From assembly GCF_009900745.1 (NCBI RefSeq), contig NZ_WXVU01000007.1:1-64000 (forward strand): 64,000 bases of DNA. Reading direction: 5' to 3'. Shown in pieces: positions 17,667 through 26,913 of the stretch; position 1 is the stretch's first letter; every line of letters starts with the position of its first letter. Under the pieces are notes generated by a model. It was not told the origin of the DNA and did not search any database. It saw only the letters and a program-made list of their open reading frames with translations. A program made the translations under genes and the position numbers. This DNA comes from Chryseobacterium sp. c4a. GTDB taxonomy: Bacteria > Bacteroidota > Bacteroidia > Flavobacteriales > Weeksellaceae.

Positions 17667-19103
17667 GTGCAGGAAAAATATATAGACGAAACAAAACAGG
17701 GCGAAGCATTTGCTATTGCCGAAAGGCCTGAAAATTCTAAAAAGCTGTTTTTAGAAAGCTATGGTTGCCAGATGAACTTCTCTGATTCCGAAATTGTAGC
17801 ATCTATCCTTAACGAACAAGGGTATAATACCACAATGAAAGTTGAAGAAGCAGATCTGATCCTGTTAAATACATGTTCTATTCGTGAAAAAGCAGAACAG
17901 ACGGTAAGAATGCGTCTTTCCCAATTCAAGAATCTCAAAAAAGAAAAACCGAATATGACGGTAGGAGTTCTTGGATGTATGGCAGAAAGACTGAAGACTA
18001 AATTTTTAGAAGAAGAACAACTGGTTGATCTTGTAGTGGGGCCAGATGCTTATAGAGATTTACCTAACCTGCTGAAGGAAACGGATGATGGCAGAGATGC
18101 AATCAATGTAATCCTTTCCAAAGAAGAAACTTATGCGGATATCAATCCTGTTCGTTTAGGTGGAAACGGAGTTACCGCTTTTGTAACGATTACCAGAGGT
18201 TGTGATAATATGTGCACATTCTGTGTAGTGCCATTTACCAGAGGTAGAGAAAGAAGTCGTGATCCACATTCCATTATCGAAGAATGTAAAGACCTTGCCA
18301 ATAGTGGGTATAAAGAAATTACCCTTTTAGGACAAAACGTAGACTCTTACCTATGGTATGGAGGCGGGCCTAAAAAAGACTTTGCCAAAGCTTCTGAAAT
18401 GCAGAAGGCAACTGCCGTTAATTTTGCTCAGTTGCTTGATCTTGTGGCTAAAGCTGTTCCGGAAATGAGAATCAGATTCTCAACATCAAACCCTCAGGAT
18501 ATGAGTCTTGATGTATTCAAAATGATGGCGAAGCACGATAACATCTGTAAATATGTACACCTTCCCGTTCAGAGTGGTAGCAATAATATGCTGGAAGCGA
18601 TGAACAGACAACATACCCGTGAAGAATATCTTGAGCTCATTAAAAAAGCAAAAGAAATTGTTCCGGAAGTCGCTTTCTCTCAGGATATGATCGTTGGGTT
18701 CTGTAATGAATCTGAAGAAGATCACCAGGATACCCTAAGTCTGATGAAAGAAGTAGAATATGACTATGGTTATATGTTTGCTTATTCGGAAAGACCAGGA
18801 ACTCCTGCACACAAAAAGATGGAAGATAATATTCCGGCTGATGTGAAACAGAGACGACTTGCTGAGGTCATCGCACTTCAGGGAGAGCTTTCCCGAATGA
18901 GAATGAAGTCTTATGTAGGAAGAATGCATAAAATTCTGATTGAGGGAACTTCCAAGAAAAACGAAAATCAATGGAAGGGAAGAAACTCTCAGAATGCCGT
19001 TTGTGTCTTTGATAAGTCTGAAGGACAACAAATAGGTGACATTGTGGAGGTTTTTGTGTATGATAACACACAAGGCACACTTTTAGGAAGAATCACAGAA
19101 TAA
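17667..19103 (+). CDS. miaB: tRNA-2-methylthio-N6-dimethylallyladenosine synthase
   Basis: A radical-SAM methylthiotransferase that adds a methylthio group to i6A37 of tRNAs reading UNN codons. The UPF0004 domain shows [18 protein letters not shown] and GCMAER with its three cluster cysteines; the radical-SAM motif is CDNMCTFC; a TRAM domain ends the protein. About 478 residues, normal for MiaB. There is no ATG at the N-terminus: GTG at 17667 (product starting MQEKYIDE) or TTG at 17658 are the candidates, and GTG is preferred. It leads a long plus-strand cluster that runs to 24989. Confidence 0.95.
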   Translation: MQEKYIDETKQGEAFAIAERPENSKKLFLESYGCQMNFSDSEIVASILNEQGYNTTMKVEEADLILLNTCSIREKAEQTVRMRLSQFKNLKKEKPNMTVGVLGCMAERLKTKFLEEEQLVDLVVGPDAYRDLPNLLKETDDGRDAINVILSKEETYADINPVRLGGNGVTAFVTITRGCDNMCTFCVVPFTRGRERSRDPHSIIEECKDLANSGYKEITLLGQNVDSYLWYGGGPKKDFAKASEMQKATAVNFAQLLDLVAKAVPEMRIRFSTSNPQDMSLDVFKMMAKHDNICKYVHLPVQSGSNNMLEAMNRQHTREEYLELIKKAKEIVPEVAFSQDMIVGFCNESEEDHQDTLSLMKEVEYDYGYMFAYSERPGTPAHKKMEDNIPADVKQRRLAEVIALQGELSRMRMKSYVGRMHKILIEGTSKKNENQWKGRNSQNAVCVFDKSEGQQIGDIVEVFVYDNTQGTLLGRITE

Positions 19104-19112
19104 ACGTAAGTT

Positions 19113-19628
19113 TTGAAGGCGGTCTCTCTTTTTGCCCTGTTTGCCTTTACTCTGATTTCCTGTCAGACAGATAAAAAAGTGAGTAAATATCCGGATACTG
19201 TGGGAGATATAACTTTTGATGAAAAGTTGGATGAAGCAGGTTTTAAGAAATGTGGAGCATTAAAAGATAAACCTTTTAGCCCTCAATATTATAATGTATC
19301 CCAACAGTTTGATTATAAAGGAGAAAAGATCGTTATTGAAGAAAAACTTAAAAAAGAAAATATATTTTCAGAAAAAAAGATCAACGGTTATATTACCGTA
19401 AGATTTTTAGTAAATTGTGAAGGAAAGGCAGGCATGTTCAGACTCAAGCATCTGGATTCGGATTTGAAGGATCTCCCTTTAGATGGAGAATTGGAAAATA
19501 GGCTGCTAAAATTCACAAAATCATTAAATGGCTGGATGCCGAAAGAGATAGAAGGTTTAAAAGTAGATTACTATCAGTATTTAACCTATAAAATTGAAGA
19601 TGGAAAAGTTTCAGAGGTATTACCTTAG
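19113..19628 (+). CDS. lipoprotein with TonB-C-like core
   Basis: A 171-residue predicted lipoprotein starting with TTG 9 nt after miaB. The signal MKAVSLFALFAFTLISC places the lipidated Cys at 17. The later part (INGYITVRFLVNCEGKAGMFRL, then NGWMPKEIEGLKVDYYQYLTYKI) has the strand-helix-strand pattern of TonB C-terminal-like domains, although weaker than in the genes at 16365 and 16854. Its 3' end overlaps the next gene by 35 nt, so they are probably translated together. No direct functional clue. Confidence 0.75.
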   Translation: MKAVSLFALFAFTLISCQTDKKVSKYPDTVGDITFDEKLDEAGFKKCGALKDKPFSPQYYNVSQQFDYKGEKIVIEEKLKKENIFSEKKINGYITVRFLVNCEGKAGMFRLKHLDSDLKDLPLDGELENRLLKFTKSLNGWMPKEIEGLKVDYYQYLTYKIEDGKVSEVLP

Positions 19629-20397
19629 CTTTTTGTTACTTATAGTGTACACCAATACTATTGCACAGGTTAACTGTAACGCAATAGAGGGTGAGGACTG
19701 TAAAAAAGCTTGTGAACTACACAATCAAGCTTCAGATTTACAGGGCTTCCGAGTATCTCAGGAAGGTTTTGACAGAGCCATAGAACTTTGTCCGGACTTC
19801 TCCAATGCTTACATGGAGAAAGCAGTGCCTTATCTCAAAAACGGAGATTTTGCAACCTGGAAAATACTGATTGATAAAGCTGTTTCTTTAGATCCTAAAA
19901 AACATTTGGGATATAGAGGATGGTGCAATTTTCAGTTTTTAAGAGACTATAAAGGAGCTATTCTAGATCTGGAAGAGCTTAAAAAATATTATCCGGAAGA
20001 CCTAGGAAGGTCGCAAAACGGAGATTATAACCTGGATGTAGTGAAAGCTATGTCCTATAGTGCTTTAGGACAGAAACAAAAGGCTGTCGGAATTATCGAA
20101 AGACTGCTTGCTACAAGAGGCTATGTAAAGGGAATGTTTGATCATTACCAGCTTGGCGTAACCTATTTTGAGCTGGGACGATATGATAAAGCCCTGGAGA
20201 ATTTTGAAAAACAAAGCAAAGAATACGACTTTGCCGAGAACATATACTTTAAAAGTAAAGTTTCTAAGATCAGAAACAAAGATTATTTAGATTTAAAAAC
20301 GTTAGCCTTAAAAACGTATGATGACGGAAAGACCATGAAAGATGGATACACTCATCATTTTAACAAAGTCTACAGACAACAGATTGAAGAACTGTAG
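19594..20397 (+). CDS. secreted tetratricopeptide repeat protein
   Basis: A 267-residue protein with signal peptide (FLLLIVYTNTIAQ) and TPR-like helices: RVSQEGFDRAIELCPDFSNAYMEKA, KILIDKAVSLDPKKHLGYRGW and YFELGRYDKALENFEKQSKEY. It overlaps the preceding lipoprotein gene by 35 nt in another frame; ATG 19600 is an alternative start giving a shorter n-region. Probably a periplasmic scaffold protein acting with that lipoprotein. The specific partner is unknown. Confidence 0.78.
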   Translation: MKMEKFQRYYLSFLLLIVYTNTIAQVNCNAIEGEDCKKACELHNQASDLQGFRVSQEGFDRAIELCPDFSNAYMEKAVPYLKNGDFATWKILIDKAVSLDPKKHLGYRGWCNFQFLRDYKGAILDLEELKKYYPEDLGRSQNGDYNLDVVKAMSYSALGQKQKAVGIIERLLATRGYVKGMFDHYQLGVTYFELGRYDKALENFEKQSKEYDFAENIYFKSKVSKIRNKDYLDLKTLALKTYDDGKTMKDGYTHHFNKVYRQQIEEL

Positions 20398-20427
20398 AAT
20401 ATTAAATCAATAATCAAAAATTTACTT

Positions 20428-21717
20428 ATGAGCAACGAGCTACAAAACATAAAAAACCGCTTCGGAATTATCGGGAATTTTCCGGCACTCAACAGAGCCC
20501 TGGAAAAATCGATACAGGTTGCCCCTACAGATATCTCTGTCCTTGTGATGGGAGAGAGTGGAGTAGGAAAAGAATTTATCCCGAAGATCATTCATTCAGA
20601 ATCCAGAAGAAAACACCAGCCTTATATCGTAGTCAATTGTGGAGCGATTCCCGAAGGAACTATTGATTCAGAATTATTTGGACATGAAAAAGGAGCCTTT
20701 ACAGGAGCTACAGCTACCAGAAAAGGATATTTTGAGGTGGCAGACGGTGGTACTATCTTTTTGGATGAGGTAGGAGAACTTCCATTACAAACTCAGGTTC
20801 GTCTTTTAAGAGTTCTGGAAAGTGGAGAATTTATGAAAGTAGGATCTTCGCAGGTACAAAAAACCAATGTAAGAATTGTAGCGGCTACCAACGTTAATAT
20901 GATGAAAGCTATTCATGACGGAAGATTCCGAGAGGATTTATATTACCGTTTGAATACCGTTCAGATCGATATGCCGCCTTTAAGAGAAAGAAAAGGAGAC
21001 ATTCATTTACTGTTCAGGAAATTTGCCATAGACTTTGCAGAAAAATACAGAATGCCTGAATTGGAATTGGAGCAGAGTGCCGTTCATTACATAGAAAATT
21101 ACCCTTTTCCGGGGAACGTCCGCCAGCTGAGAAATCTTGTGGAGCAGATGACGGTTGTGGAAAGAAACAGAAATATCACTGCTGAAAAACTTGCAGAATA
21201 TATCCCGATGGAAACCCATCTTCCGATGGTCGTAAATAATCAGAGTACTCCCAAATCCAATGATTTCGGAAGTGAAAGAGAAATCATGTATAAGATACTC
21301 TTTGATATGCGAAACGATATTAATGATTTAAAATCCTTAACTTCGGAATTAATAAAGAACAGGGGAACTGCAGATCTGAGCAATCACGAGAAAAATCTGA
21401 TCAACAGAATCTATACTCCAGAAACTCAGCCACAAGTAAGCTCCGGATCCTTGCTGTATTTTGAAAATAATAATGAAGCACCGGTAGTACAGACTCCGAC
21501 TATTATTTCAAGCCCGGAGGATAGCTATGAAGATATTGAGGATATTGAAATAGAAGAAAACAGACCAGAATCTCTTTCTCTTCAGAATAATGAAAAAGAT
21601 TTGATTATCAAAGCTTTGGAAAAGCATAAAGGAAGAAGAAACAGAGCGGCAGATGAATTGGGAATTTCACAAAGAACTTTATATAGAAAAATAAAACAGT
21701 ATAATCTGGAAGATTAG
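20428..21717 (+). CDS. sigma-54-dependent transcriptional activator without receiver domain
   Basis: A 429-residue bacterial enhancer-binding protein. The AAA+ domain begins almost at the N-terminus: Walker A GESGVGKE (42-49), the sigma-54 contact loop GAFTGA (89-94), Walker B TIFLDEVGELP and the arginine-finger region FREDLYYRLN. A Fis-type helix-turn-helix closes the protein (HKGRRNRAADELGISQRTLYRKIK). No receiver, GAF or PAS domain precedes the AAA+ module, so activity is probably set by expression or by another protein. A linker of about 130 residues, acidic in its second half, separates the two domains. Position between miaB and lptE is a recurrent Bacteroidota arrangement. Confidence 0.93.
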   Translation: MSNELQNIKNRFGIIGNFPALNRALEKSIQVAPTDISVLVMGESGVGKEFIPKIIHSESRRKHQPYIVVNCGAIPEGTIDSELFGHEKGAFTGATATRKGYFEVADGGTIFLDEVGELPLQTQVRLLRVLESGEFMKVGSSQVQKTNVRIVAATNVNMMKAIHDGRFREDLYYRLNTVQIDMPPLRERKGDIHLLFRKFAIDFAEKYRMPELELEQSAVHYIENYPFPGNVRQLRNLVEQMTVVERNRNITAEKLAEYIPMETHLPMVVNNQSTPKSNDFGSEREIMYKILFDMRNDINDLKSLTSELIKNRGTADLSNHEKNLINRIYTPETQPQVSSGSLLYFENNNEAPVVQTPTIISSPEDSYEDIEDIEIEENRPESLSLQNNEKDLIIKALEKHKGRRNRAADELGISQRTLYRKIKQYNLED

Positions 21718-21732
21718 TAAACACAATAAGGC

Positions 21733-22440
21733 ATGAATGTAAATTTAAAACCTAAACCGATCAATTTTAAATTCGGGGAATATATTAACAAAGGAGTCGA
21801 ACTTTTAAAGAAAGATTTTGGAAACATACTTGTTGCATTTTTATTGTGCATGGTAATGGCAATTATTCCTTTTTGCGGTTTGGTGGCTATGGGGAATATG
21901 TATAAGTATCTTCAAAAATTGAATAGAAACCAGCCAGCCAGCCCAGGTGATATTTTCGATTTTAAAGATATTATGCCCTACCTTAAATTGCAGTTAATTA
22001 TTTTTGGAGGGATTTTTGTCATTTACATTCCATTGATGATTGTATTGATTTTAACGGGAGCATTATCCCAAGATAGAAATGATGCAGGGCCACTTGCTAT
22101 GATTTTTGTTATTCCTTACGTAATTTTTATCATGGTTGCAGTTTATTATTTTGCATTAAAAGCCTTCTATATGGTTCCGTTAATCAGTCTGAAAGGGATT
22201 AAAGACTTGAAAACAGCATGGAATATTTCAAAAGTAATGACTCGAGGGAATCTTATTGCAATTCTTCTTTTCTCACTTGTAGTAGGCCTTTTGGCTCAGA
22301 TTGGAATTCTTGCGTGTGGGATTGGAATTATTCTTACTATTCCATTTACATATACTGCGAATTACTTTGCTTATGAAGATGCTATTCAGCAAATAGAGCA
22401 TGATGAAATCACTGAAATTGGATCTAAAAATGAATTTTAA
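21733..22440 (+). CDS. polytopic membrane protein of unknown function
   Basis: A 235-residue inner-membrane protein with about five hydrophobic segments (around residues 33-53, 83-107, 117-145, 175-197 and 200-215). It resembles the DUF4013-like or glycerophosphodiester phosphodiesterase membrane-domain type of small polytopic proteins, but no signature residue decides this. It sits 15 nt after the sigma-54 activator and overlaps lptE by 11 nt, so it belongs to the same transcript. Confidence 0.75.
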   Translation: MNVNLKPKPINFKFGEYINKGVELLKKDFGNILVAFLLCMVMAIIPFCGLVAMGNMYKYLQKLNRNQPASPGDIFDFKDIMPYLKLQLIIFGGIFVIYIPLMIVLILTGALSQDRNDAGPLAMIFVIPYVIFIMVAVYYFALKAFYMVPLISLKGIKDLKTAWNISKVMTRGNLIAILLFSLVVGLLAQIGILACGIGIILTIPFTYTANYFAYEDAIQQIEHDEITEIGSKNEF

Positions 22441-22981
22441 AATTAAAAATATCAGTCTGAAACAACCATTATTGATGATGGTACTTTTGGCTTTGCTGGG
22501 AGTATTGAAATCATGTTATAGTTTTACCGGATCATCTCTTACAGATGAAAAAACGGTTCAGATCAACGAATTTCCCAATAATGCCCCTCTTGTAAACCCT
22601 GCATTGTCTCAGCAGTTTTCAACAGATATTCAGAACAGATTTTTACAGAGAACCACTCTGAAAGGAACAAAATCAAATCCTGATATTTTAATAGAAGGAG
22701 AAATTACAGACTATTCCATTGCACCTACTACGATCAGCTCCACTACGCAGACTAACCCCTCTGGAGGAGTGATACAGCAGGCTCAAAATAAACTTACAAT
22801 TACGGTAAAAGTACATTATGAAAATAAAGTACACCCAGAATCCAGTTTTGACAGAACCTATTCCGATGAGGCTACTTTTAACAGCAGCTTGTCACAAAGT
22901 GATATCGAAAGTCAGCAGGTGAAAATTGTGAATGAAAGAATTATTAACAAGATTTTTAACGACATTGTAGCGAATTGGTAA
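22430..22981 (+). CDS. lptE: LptE family LPS-assembly lipoprotein
   Basis: A 183-residue lipoprotein of the Bacteroidota LptE family, the partner of LptD that inserts lipopolysaccharide into the outer leaflet. The signal ends LLALLGVLKSC followed by YSFTGSSL, the usual start of mature LptE here, and NPALSQQFSTDIQNRFLQRT and a C-terminal NERIINKIFNDIVANW complete the pattern. ATG 22430 was chosen: it overlaps the previous gene by 11 nt, and an upstream ATG at 22400 would only add ten residues before the signal. Confidence 0.85.
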   Translation: MNFKIKNISLKQPLLMMVLLALLGVLKSCYSFTGSSLTDEKTVQINEFPNNAPLVNPALSQQFSTDIQNRFLQRTTLKGTKSNPDILIEGEITDYSIAPTTISSTTQTNPSGGVIQQAQNKLTITVKVHYENKVHPESSFDRTYSDEATFNSSLSQSDIESQQVKIVNERIINKIFNDIVANW

Positions 22982-22982
22982 G

Positions 22983-24989
22983 ATGAATCCCAGAGTTTTA
23001 GAATTAATAAAAAATCCGAAAAATATTCAGTCAGAAGACCTAGGACTTTTGAAGGAAGAGATTCACGCATTTCCCTATATCCAAAATATCAGGGCACTTC
23101 ACTTGTATGGAGTACATCTGTATGAAAAAGAAAATTATCAGAAAGAACTTTCAGTAACAGCGGCTTATACCACTGATAAAAAAATTCTTTATCAACTGAT
23201 AAATGGGAAAATTCAGCAGGAAGTAAAACCGGAAGTAATTGAAGATAAACCATCTGTAATAGCTGCTGAAAAGCCAGTCAGATATAACTATAATGTTAAA
23301 GGTTTCCCGATAAAAAGAGACGAAACATCTCCAGCTTCGGAAAAAACCGAGACTGAAGAAAAGGAAGCATGCATAGTAGACACAGCCCAGGAGGTAAAAC
23401 ATCTTTATGTAAACGGAGAACGAAATAGAATTCTGTTCGAAGGAGAAGAAAATTTCCTTGATGAGACTAATTCTGAAACAATTGATCTTGAATCTACAAT
23501 AGAATCAGGAACTTTGGTTACTCAGAAAAATGAACCTGAAGGTATTGAGCATGTTCAACAGGAATCAGATGAAGCACAACAGCAGGAAATAGAAGAAAAT
23601 GCTGGTGAAGACTTTACTCCGGAGGTGGTCATTAGCGAAGAGCAGGTTGCTTCAGAAGAGGTAGAGGAAACTGTTGGAGAAGCAGAGCATCTAAGCTTTG
23701 AGGAAACAGAATCTATATTGCCGGAAACAAATATTGAAGAAAATATAGGTGAAGAACCAACAGAGGATGCAGAAGCTATTGCTAATGAAGAGATCCCTGT
23801 TTCTGAAATTGAAGAAGAGATCGCAGCAGAACCGGATGCTGAGCTAAGTTTCCATGGAACAGACGCATTCTTGCCGGACGTTAAAATTCAAGCCAATACT
23901 GAAGAGGTTACTGAAATTGTTGATATTCCTACTCTCAATGTAAATAAACATGAAGAGGAAATGAGACGACTGATCGAGGAGGTTGAGAAGAAAATGAAGG
24001 AAACTAAATCTGCTCCGCAAGAGGAACAGAAAGAGCCGGAACCTGCTGAAGATCACGAAATAAGCTTCGCAGAGACTCAAAGTTTTCATTTCTGGTCAAC
24101 TGATCAGGAAAACTCAAATCAGCAGGAAGAGACCAAAGAAAAAGATGAAGAAGTACAGGACGAAGTAGCTGAACATACAGAACCGGAAATTGAAGCTTCA
24201 GCAGAAAAAGTTGTAGAAGAATCAGTTCCTGAAGTTCAGACTGCATGGAAACCAATGAGCCTTGAGTCTAATATGCCTGATTCTTTGATCAAGAAACCTG
24301 TAGAAACAGTGGTGTCTGTAAGCAATACTCCTATCAAAGAAGAAGTTCCTTCAGTAGAAACTATAGAATCTGTTAATGAGCCTGAAGCAATTGAGGAAGC
24401 TCCTGTTGTAGAAGACGTTCAGGTATCATCAGAAGAACAATCCGAAAACGCTGAGAAAATACAAGAAACTCTTGAAGCCGGTCAGAAAGAAGAAGTTCCG
24501 GTAATGAATGTTTCTTTCTTTGGTACAGATATTTCGAGCCTGAAAGTTGGTGAATCAAAGAAGGAAGATAAAGAAGAGCCTGTAAAAGAAGAACCGATGA
24601 AGGAAGCCGTAGTGGAAAGTACTCCTCAATCTTCAATCGATAGTAATGTTCCCGGATTTATCAATACATGGCAAAGCTGGTTGAAAATAGGCAGAACAGA
24701 CGAAGTTGAAAAAGAAAAAGAAGAGATCAAAGAAAAGGCGATCGAAACCTTTATTGAAAATAATCCAAGAATCAGTCAGTTAAAAGAAGAAAGTACTTAC
24801 GTTGTCAAAGAGAAAAATGACGATATTTCCCACTTAATGACGGAAACGTTGGCCAATCTTTATTTTGAACAGAAATTATATTCTAAAGCCATTAAAGCAT
24901 TTGAAATACTGATCAAAAAACATCCGGAAAAGAAAGATTATTTCCAGACCAGAATTAAAGAGATCAAAGACTTTAGAAGTAAAAACTAA
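22983..24989 (+). CDS. acidic low-complexity protein with SFxxT motif repeats and C-terminal TPR
   Basis: A 668-residue protein starting 1 nt after lptE. Residues 1-130 are a folded-looking N-terminus, about 130-600 are strongly acidic and Glu-rich and probably disordered, and the last 60 (TETLANLYFEQKLYSKAIKAFEILIKKHPEKK) form a single TPR. Inside the acidic part a short motif (L/I/V)SFxxT(D/E/Q) occurs four times, at residues 237, 288, 360 and 510, which looks like a linear binding motif. No signal peptide, so cytosolic. It is the last gene of the cluster before a strong terminator. Confidence 0.8.
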   Translation: MNPRVLELIKNPKNIQSEDLGLLKEEIHAFPYIQNIRALHLYGVHLYEKENYQKELSVTAAYTTDKKILYQLINGKIQQEVKPEVIEDKPSVIAAEKPVRYNYNVKGFPIKRDETSPASEKTETEEKEACIVDTAQEVKHLYVNGERNRILFEGEENFLDETNSETIDLESTIESGTLVTQKNEPEGIEHVQQESDEAQQQEIEENAGEDFTPEVVISEEQVASEEVEETVGEAEHLSFEETESILPETNIEENIGEEPTEDAEAIANEEIPVSEIEEEIAAEPDAELSFHGTDAFLPDVKIQANTEEVTEIVDIPTLNVNKHEEEMRRLIEEVEKKMKETKSAPQEEQKEPEPAEDHEISFAETQSFHFWSTDQENSNQQEETKEKDEEVQDEVAEHTEPEIEASAEKVVEESVPEVQTAWKPMSLESNMPDSLIKKPVETVVSVSNTPIKEEVPSVETIESVNEPEAIEEAPVVEDVQVSSEEQSENAEKIQETLEAGQKEEVPVMNVSFFGTDISSLKVGESKKEDKEEPVKEEPMKEAVVESTPQSSIDSNVPGFINTWQSWLKIGRTDEVEKEKEEIKEKAIETFIENNPRISQLKEESTYVVKEKNDDISHLMTETLANLYFEQKLYSKAIKAFEILIKKHPEKKDYFQTRIKEIKDFRSKN

Positions 24990-24994
24990 AATAT

Positions 24995-25028
24995 AAAAAG
25001 GTACAGCTGTAAAAACTGTACCTTTTTT
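24995..25028. terminator. intrinsic terminator ending the miaB-lptE cluster
   Basis: AAAAAGGTACAG (24995-25006), 9-nt loop, CTGTACC (25016-25022), then six T. The A run before the stem lets it also serve the convergent gene at 25035. Confidence 0.9.
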
Positions 25029-25034
25029 ATTGTA

Positions 25035-25637
25035 TTAGCTTGATGGAGCCTTTTTACCCCGAAGTTTTCTCCACGCTTTCCGTCCATAGATAATCACCAG
25101 AAACAATAAACCAATGGCCAGAATAGCGGCAATAATAGGTGCTACCATGGCAAGGATGGCCATAATACCAGCTCCTGCCGTTTCCGTAGTTCCTACTACG
25201 GAGTTTCCAAGCCCGCCTGTTGTTGCTGTAGAAGCAGCCCGTATTCCGGCAAAGCCGGTGCTTATGGTAGCTGCCGTTCCTCCACCGGCAATCAATGCCA
25301 GTGCCCACTGTGGAAAAGTTCCCAAATCCGCAAACTGACTGGCAAATAAGACTGAACCCGCTACAGTTGCCAAAGGAACAGAAACGGTATCCAATAAATG
25401 ATCAACGAAAGGAATATAGTACGCAAGAATCTCAACCACAGTTGCAATTCCTGTTGTAATGAGTGCAGGTAAGCCTGCCAGCCATTCAAAATTTTCATTC
25501 ATCGGAATCCAGTGAAAATAGGAAGCAAGGCTTACAGCAAACATAGGAAGGAAAACCCTGAAGCCTGTAGCTGCAGATAATCCGATGCCAATGAATGCAC
25601 TAATGACATACGAGAGATAGGGAACTTGATCCAACAT
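25035..25637 (-). CDS. DUF4126 membrane protein
   Basis: A 200-residue Gly/Ala-rich inner-membrane protein with four to five hydrophobic segments and a basic C-terminal tail (YGRKAWRKLRGKK). The segments GLSAATGFRVFLPMF, DHLLDTVSVPLATVAG and the glycine-rich AGGGTAATISTGFAGIRAASTATTGG loop are characteristic of DUF4126. Members are found in many bacteria without known function. Single gene on the minus strand, convergent with the lptE cluster and separated from rnpA by 179 nt. Confidence 0.85.
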   Translation of the reverse strand: MLDQVPYLSYVISAFIGIGLSAATGFRVFLPMFAVSLASYFHWIPMNENFEWLAGLPALITTGIATVVEILAYYIPFVDHLLDTVSVPLATVAGSVLFASQFADLGTFPQWALALIAGGGTAATISTGFAGIRAASTATTGGLGNSVVGTTETAGAGIMAILAMVAPIIAAILAIGLLFLVIIYGRKAWRKLRGKKAPSS

Positions 25638-25816
25638 ATTAATTTTCAGATTTATTGTTTCCTATAAAATTACAAAAAGTATGTGAGATGTTGTAAAGTT
25701 GAGGCGAAGGATTTTTAAGATTGAAATAAGGCATGACATTACCCGTAAAGGTAAAAAACTGCTTAATCAGTGAAATCTGCGTGAGAAAGCAAAGAAGTTA
25801 GCAATTATATCAAAAA

Positions 25817-26188
25817 TCACTTTTTCTGTGCCTCACAAAGCTTAATAAACTGTGCTTCCACATCCTGAAATTTTGGAGGCATTTCAGAAGAAACCCAGAA
25901 CAGCATGGCCATAGTCTTTTCTCCAAAAGCTTCCTTAAATAAGCTCTTATTTAATCGGTAGCACTCTCTTAATAATCTTTTGATACGGTTTCTGTGAACC
26001 GCTCTTTTAAAATATCTTTTAGAAACAGAAACTCCCAGTTTTCCATTTTCTACCGGAAGAGTGGGCTTATCTTTTAAAATAATAATTCTCAGATTTCCGG
26101 AAGTTCTCCACTTACCTTTTTCAAAAAGTAAACTGATCTCTGTGTTTTTTTTGAGCTTTTCCGCTCTGGGATATTGGGAATTCTGCAT
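25817..26188 (-). CDS. rnpA: ribonuclease P protein component
   Basis: A 123-residue basic protein, the protein subunit of RNase P, which with the M1 RNA removes 5' leaders from tRNA precursors. The RNR signature is present as RAVHRNRIKRLLRECYRL, preceded by the SVSKRYFKRA strand. N-terminal AEKLKKNTEISLLFEKGK is also typical. Its start overlaps the last base of tcdA (1-nt overlap at 26188), so the two genes are coupled. As usual in Bacteroidota it is not next to rpmH/dnaA here. Confidence 0.95.
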   Translation of the reverse strand: MQNSQYPRAEKLKKNTEISLLFEKGKWRTSGNLRIIILKDKPTLPVENGKLGVSVSKRYFKRAVHRNRIKRLLRECYRLNKSLFKEAFGEKTMAMLFWVSSEMPPKFQDVEAQFIKLCEAQKK

Positions 26189-26913
26189 TAATCTTTTTTC
26201 ACTAAATAATTAATCACTTCAGCAGCAGCATATAAACCGAAAATAGCTGGAATAAAGCTGATGGTACCATAAAATGATTTTTTGAAGTTGCTTCCATCAG
26301 TCATTTTCAGACTCTCTTCCTTTTGAATTTCATTGGAAAATACACATCGAATGCCTTTATTGATTTTTTCCTTTTTCAATCTTTTTCTTACCTGTTTAGC
26401 AAGGAAGCAGTTGTGGGTTTTACTGATGTCTCTTACCATTACCATGCTTGGATCCATTTTTCCGCCAGCGCCCATAGAGCTGACGATTTTGATCTTCCTC
26501 CTTCTTGCTGCCTTTATCAGACATATTTTTGGTGTTACACTATCGATGCAGTCAAGAACATAATCAAACTTTCCTGAATCAAGAACTTCATCCATTCTTT
26601 CCGGATTTAAAAATTCGTTGATTTTAATGAGGTTAAGCTCTGGATTGATGTCAAGTAGTCTTTCTGCAACCACTTCCACCTTATGTTGTCCTACCGTTGA
26701 ACGTAAGGCAGGAAGCTGTCTGTTAATATTCGTAATGTCTACCGTGTCACCATCTACAATCGTCATATTTCCCACACCAGCTCTTGCTAGGAATTCTGCT
26801 GCAAAAGAACCTACTCCGCCCAGTCCTACTATCAGGAGGTTTGCTTTAATCAGCTTTTCCAATCCTTCTTCCTTCACCAAAAGTTCCGTTCTTTCCAGCC
26901 AGTATTTATCCAT
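26188..26913 (-). CDS. tcdA: tRNA threonylcarbamoyladenosine dehydratase
   Basis: A 241-residue E1-like (ThiF/MoeB fold) enzyme that cyclises t6A to ct6A at position 37 of tRNAs using ATP. It has the Rossmann motif GLGGVGSFAAEFLARAGVG, the Mg/ATP loop IVDGDTVDITNINRQ and the DYVLDCIDSVTPK segment. C-terminal ends with a hydrophobic helix AIFGLYAAAEVINYL typical of TcdA. It overlaps the upstream tatD-like gene by 8 nt and the downstream rnpA by 1 nt, forming a compact tRNA-related operon. Confidence 0.93.
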   Translation of the reverse strand: MDKYWLERTELLVKEEGLEKLIKANLLIVGLGGVGSFAAEFLARAGVGNMTIVDGDTVDITNINRQLPALRSTVGQHKVEVVAERLLDINPELNLIKINEFLNPERMDEVLDSGKFDYVLDCIDSVTPKICLIKAARRRKIKIVSSMGAGGKMDPSMVMVRDISKTHNCFLAKQVRKRLKKEKINKGIRCVFSNEIQKEESLKMTDGSNFKKSFYGTISFIPAIFGLYAAAEVINYLVKKD

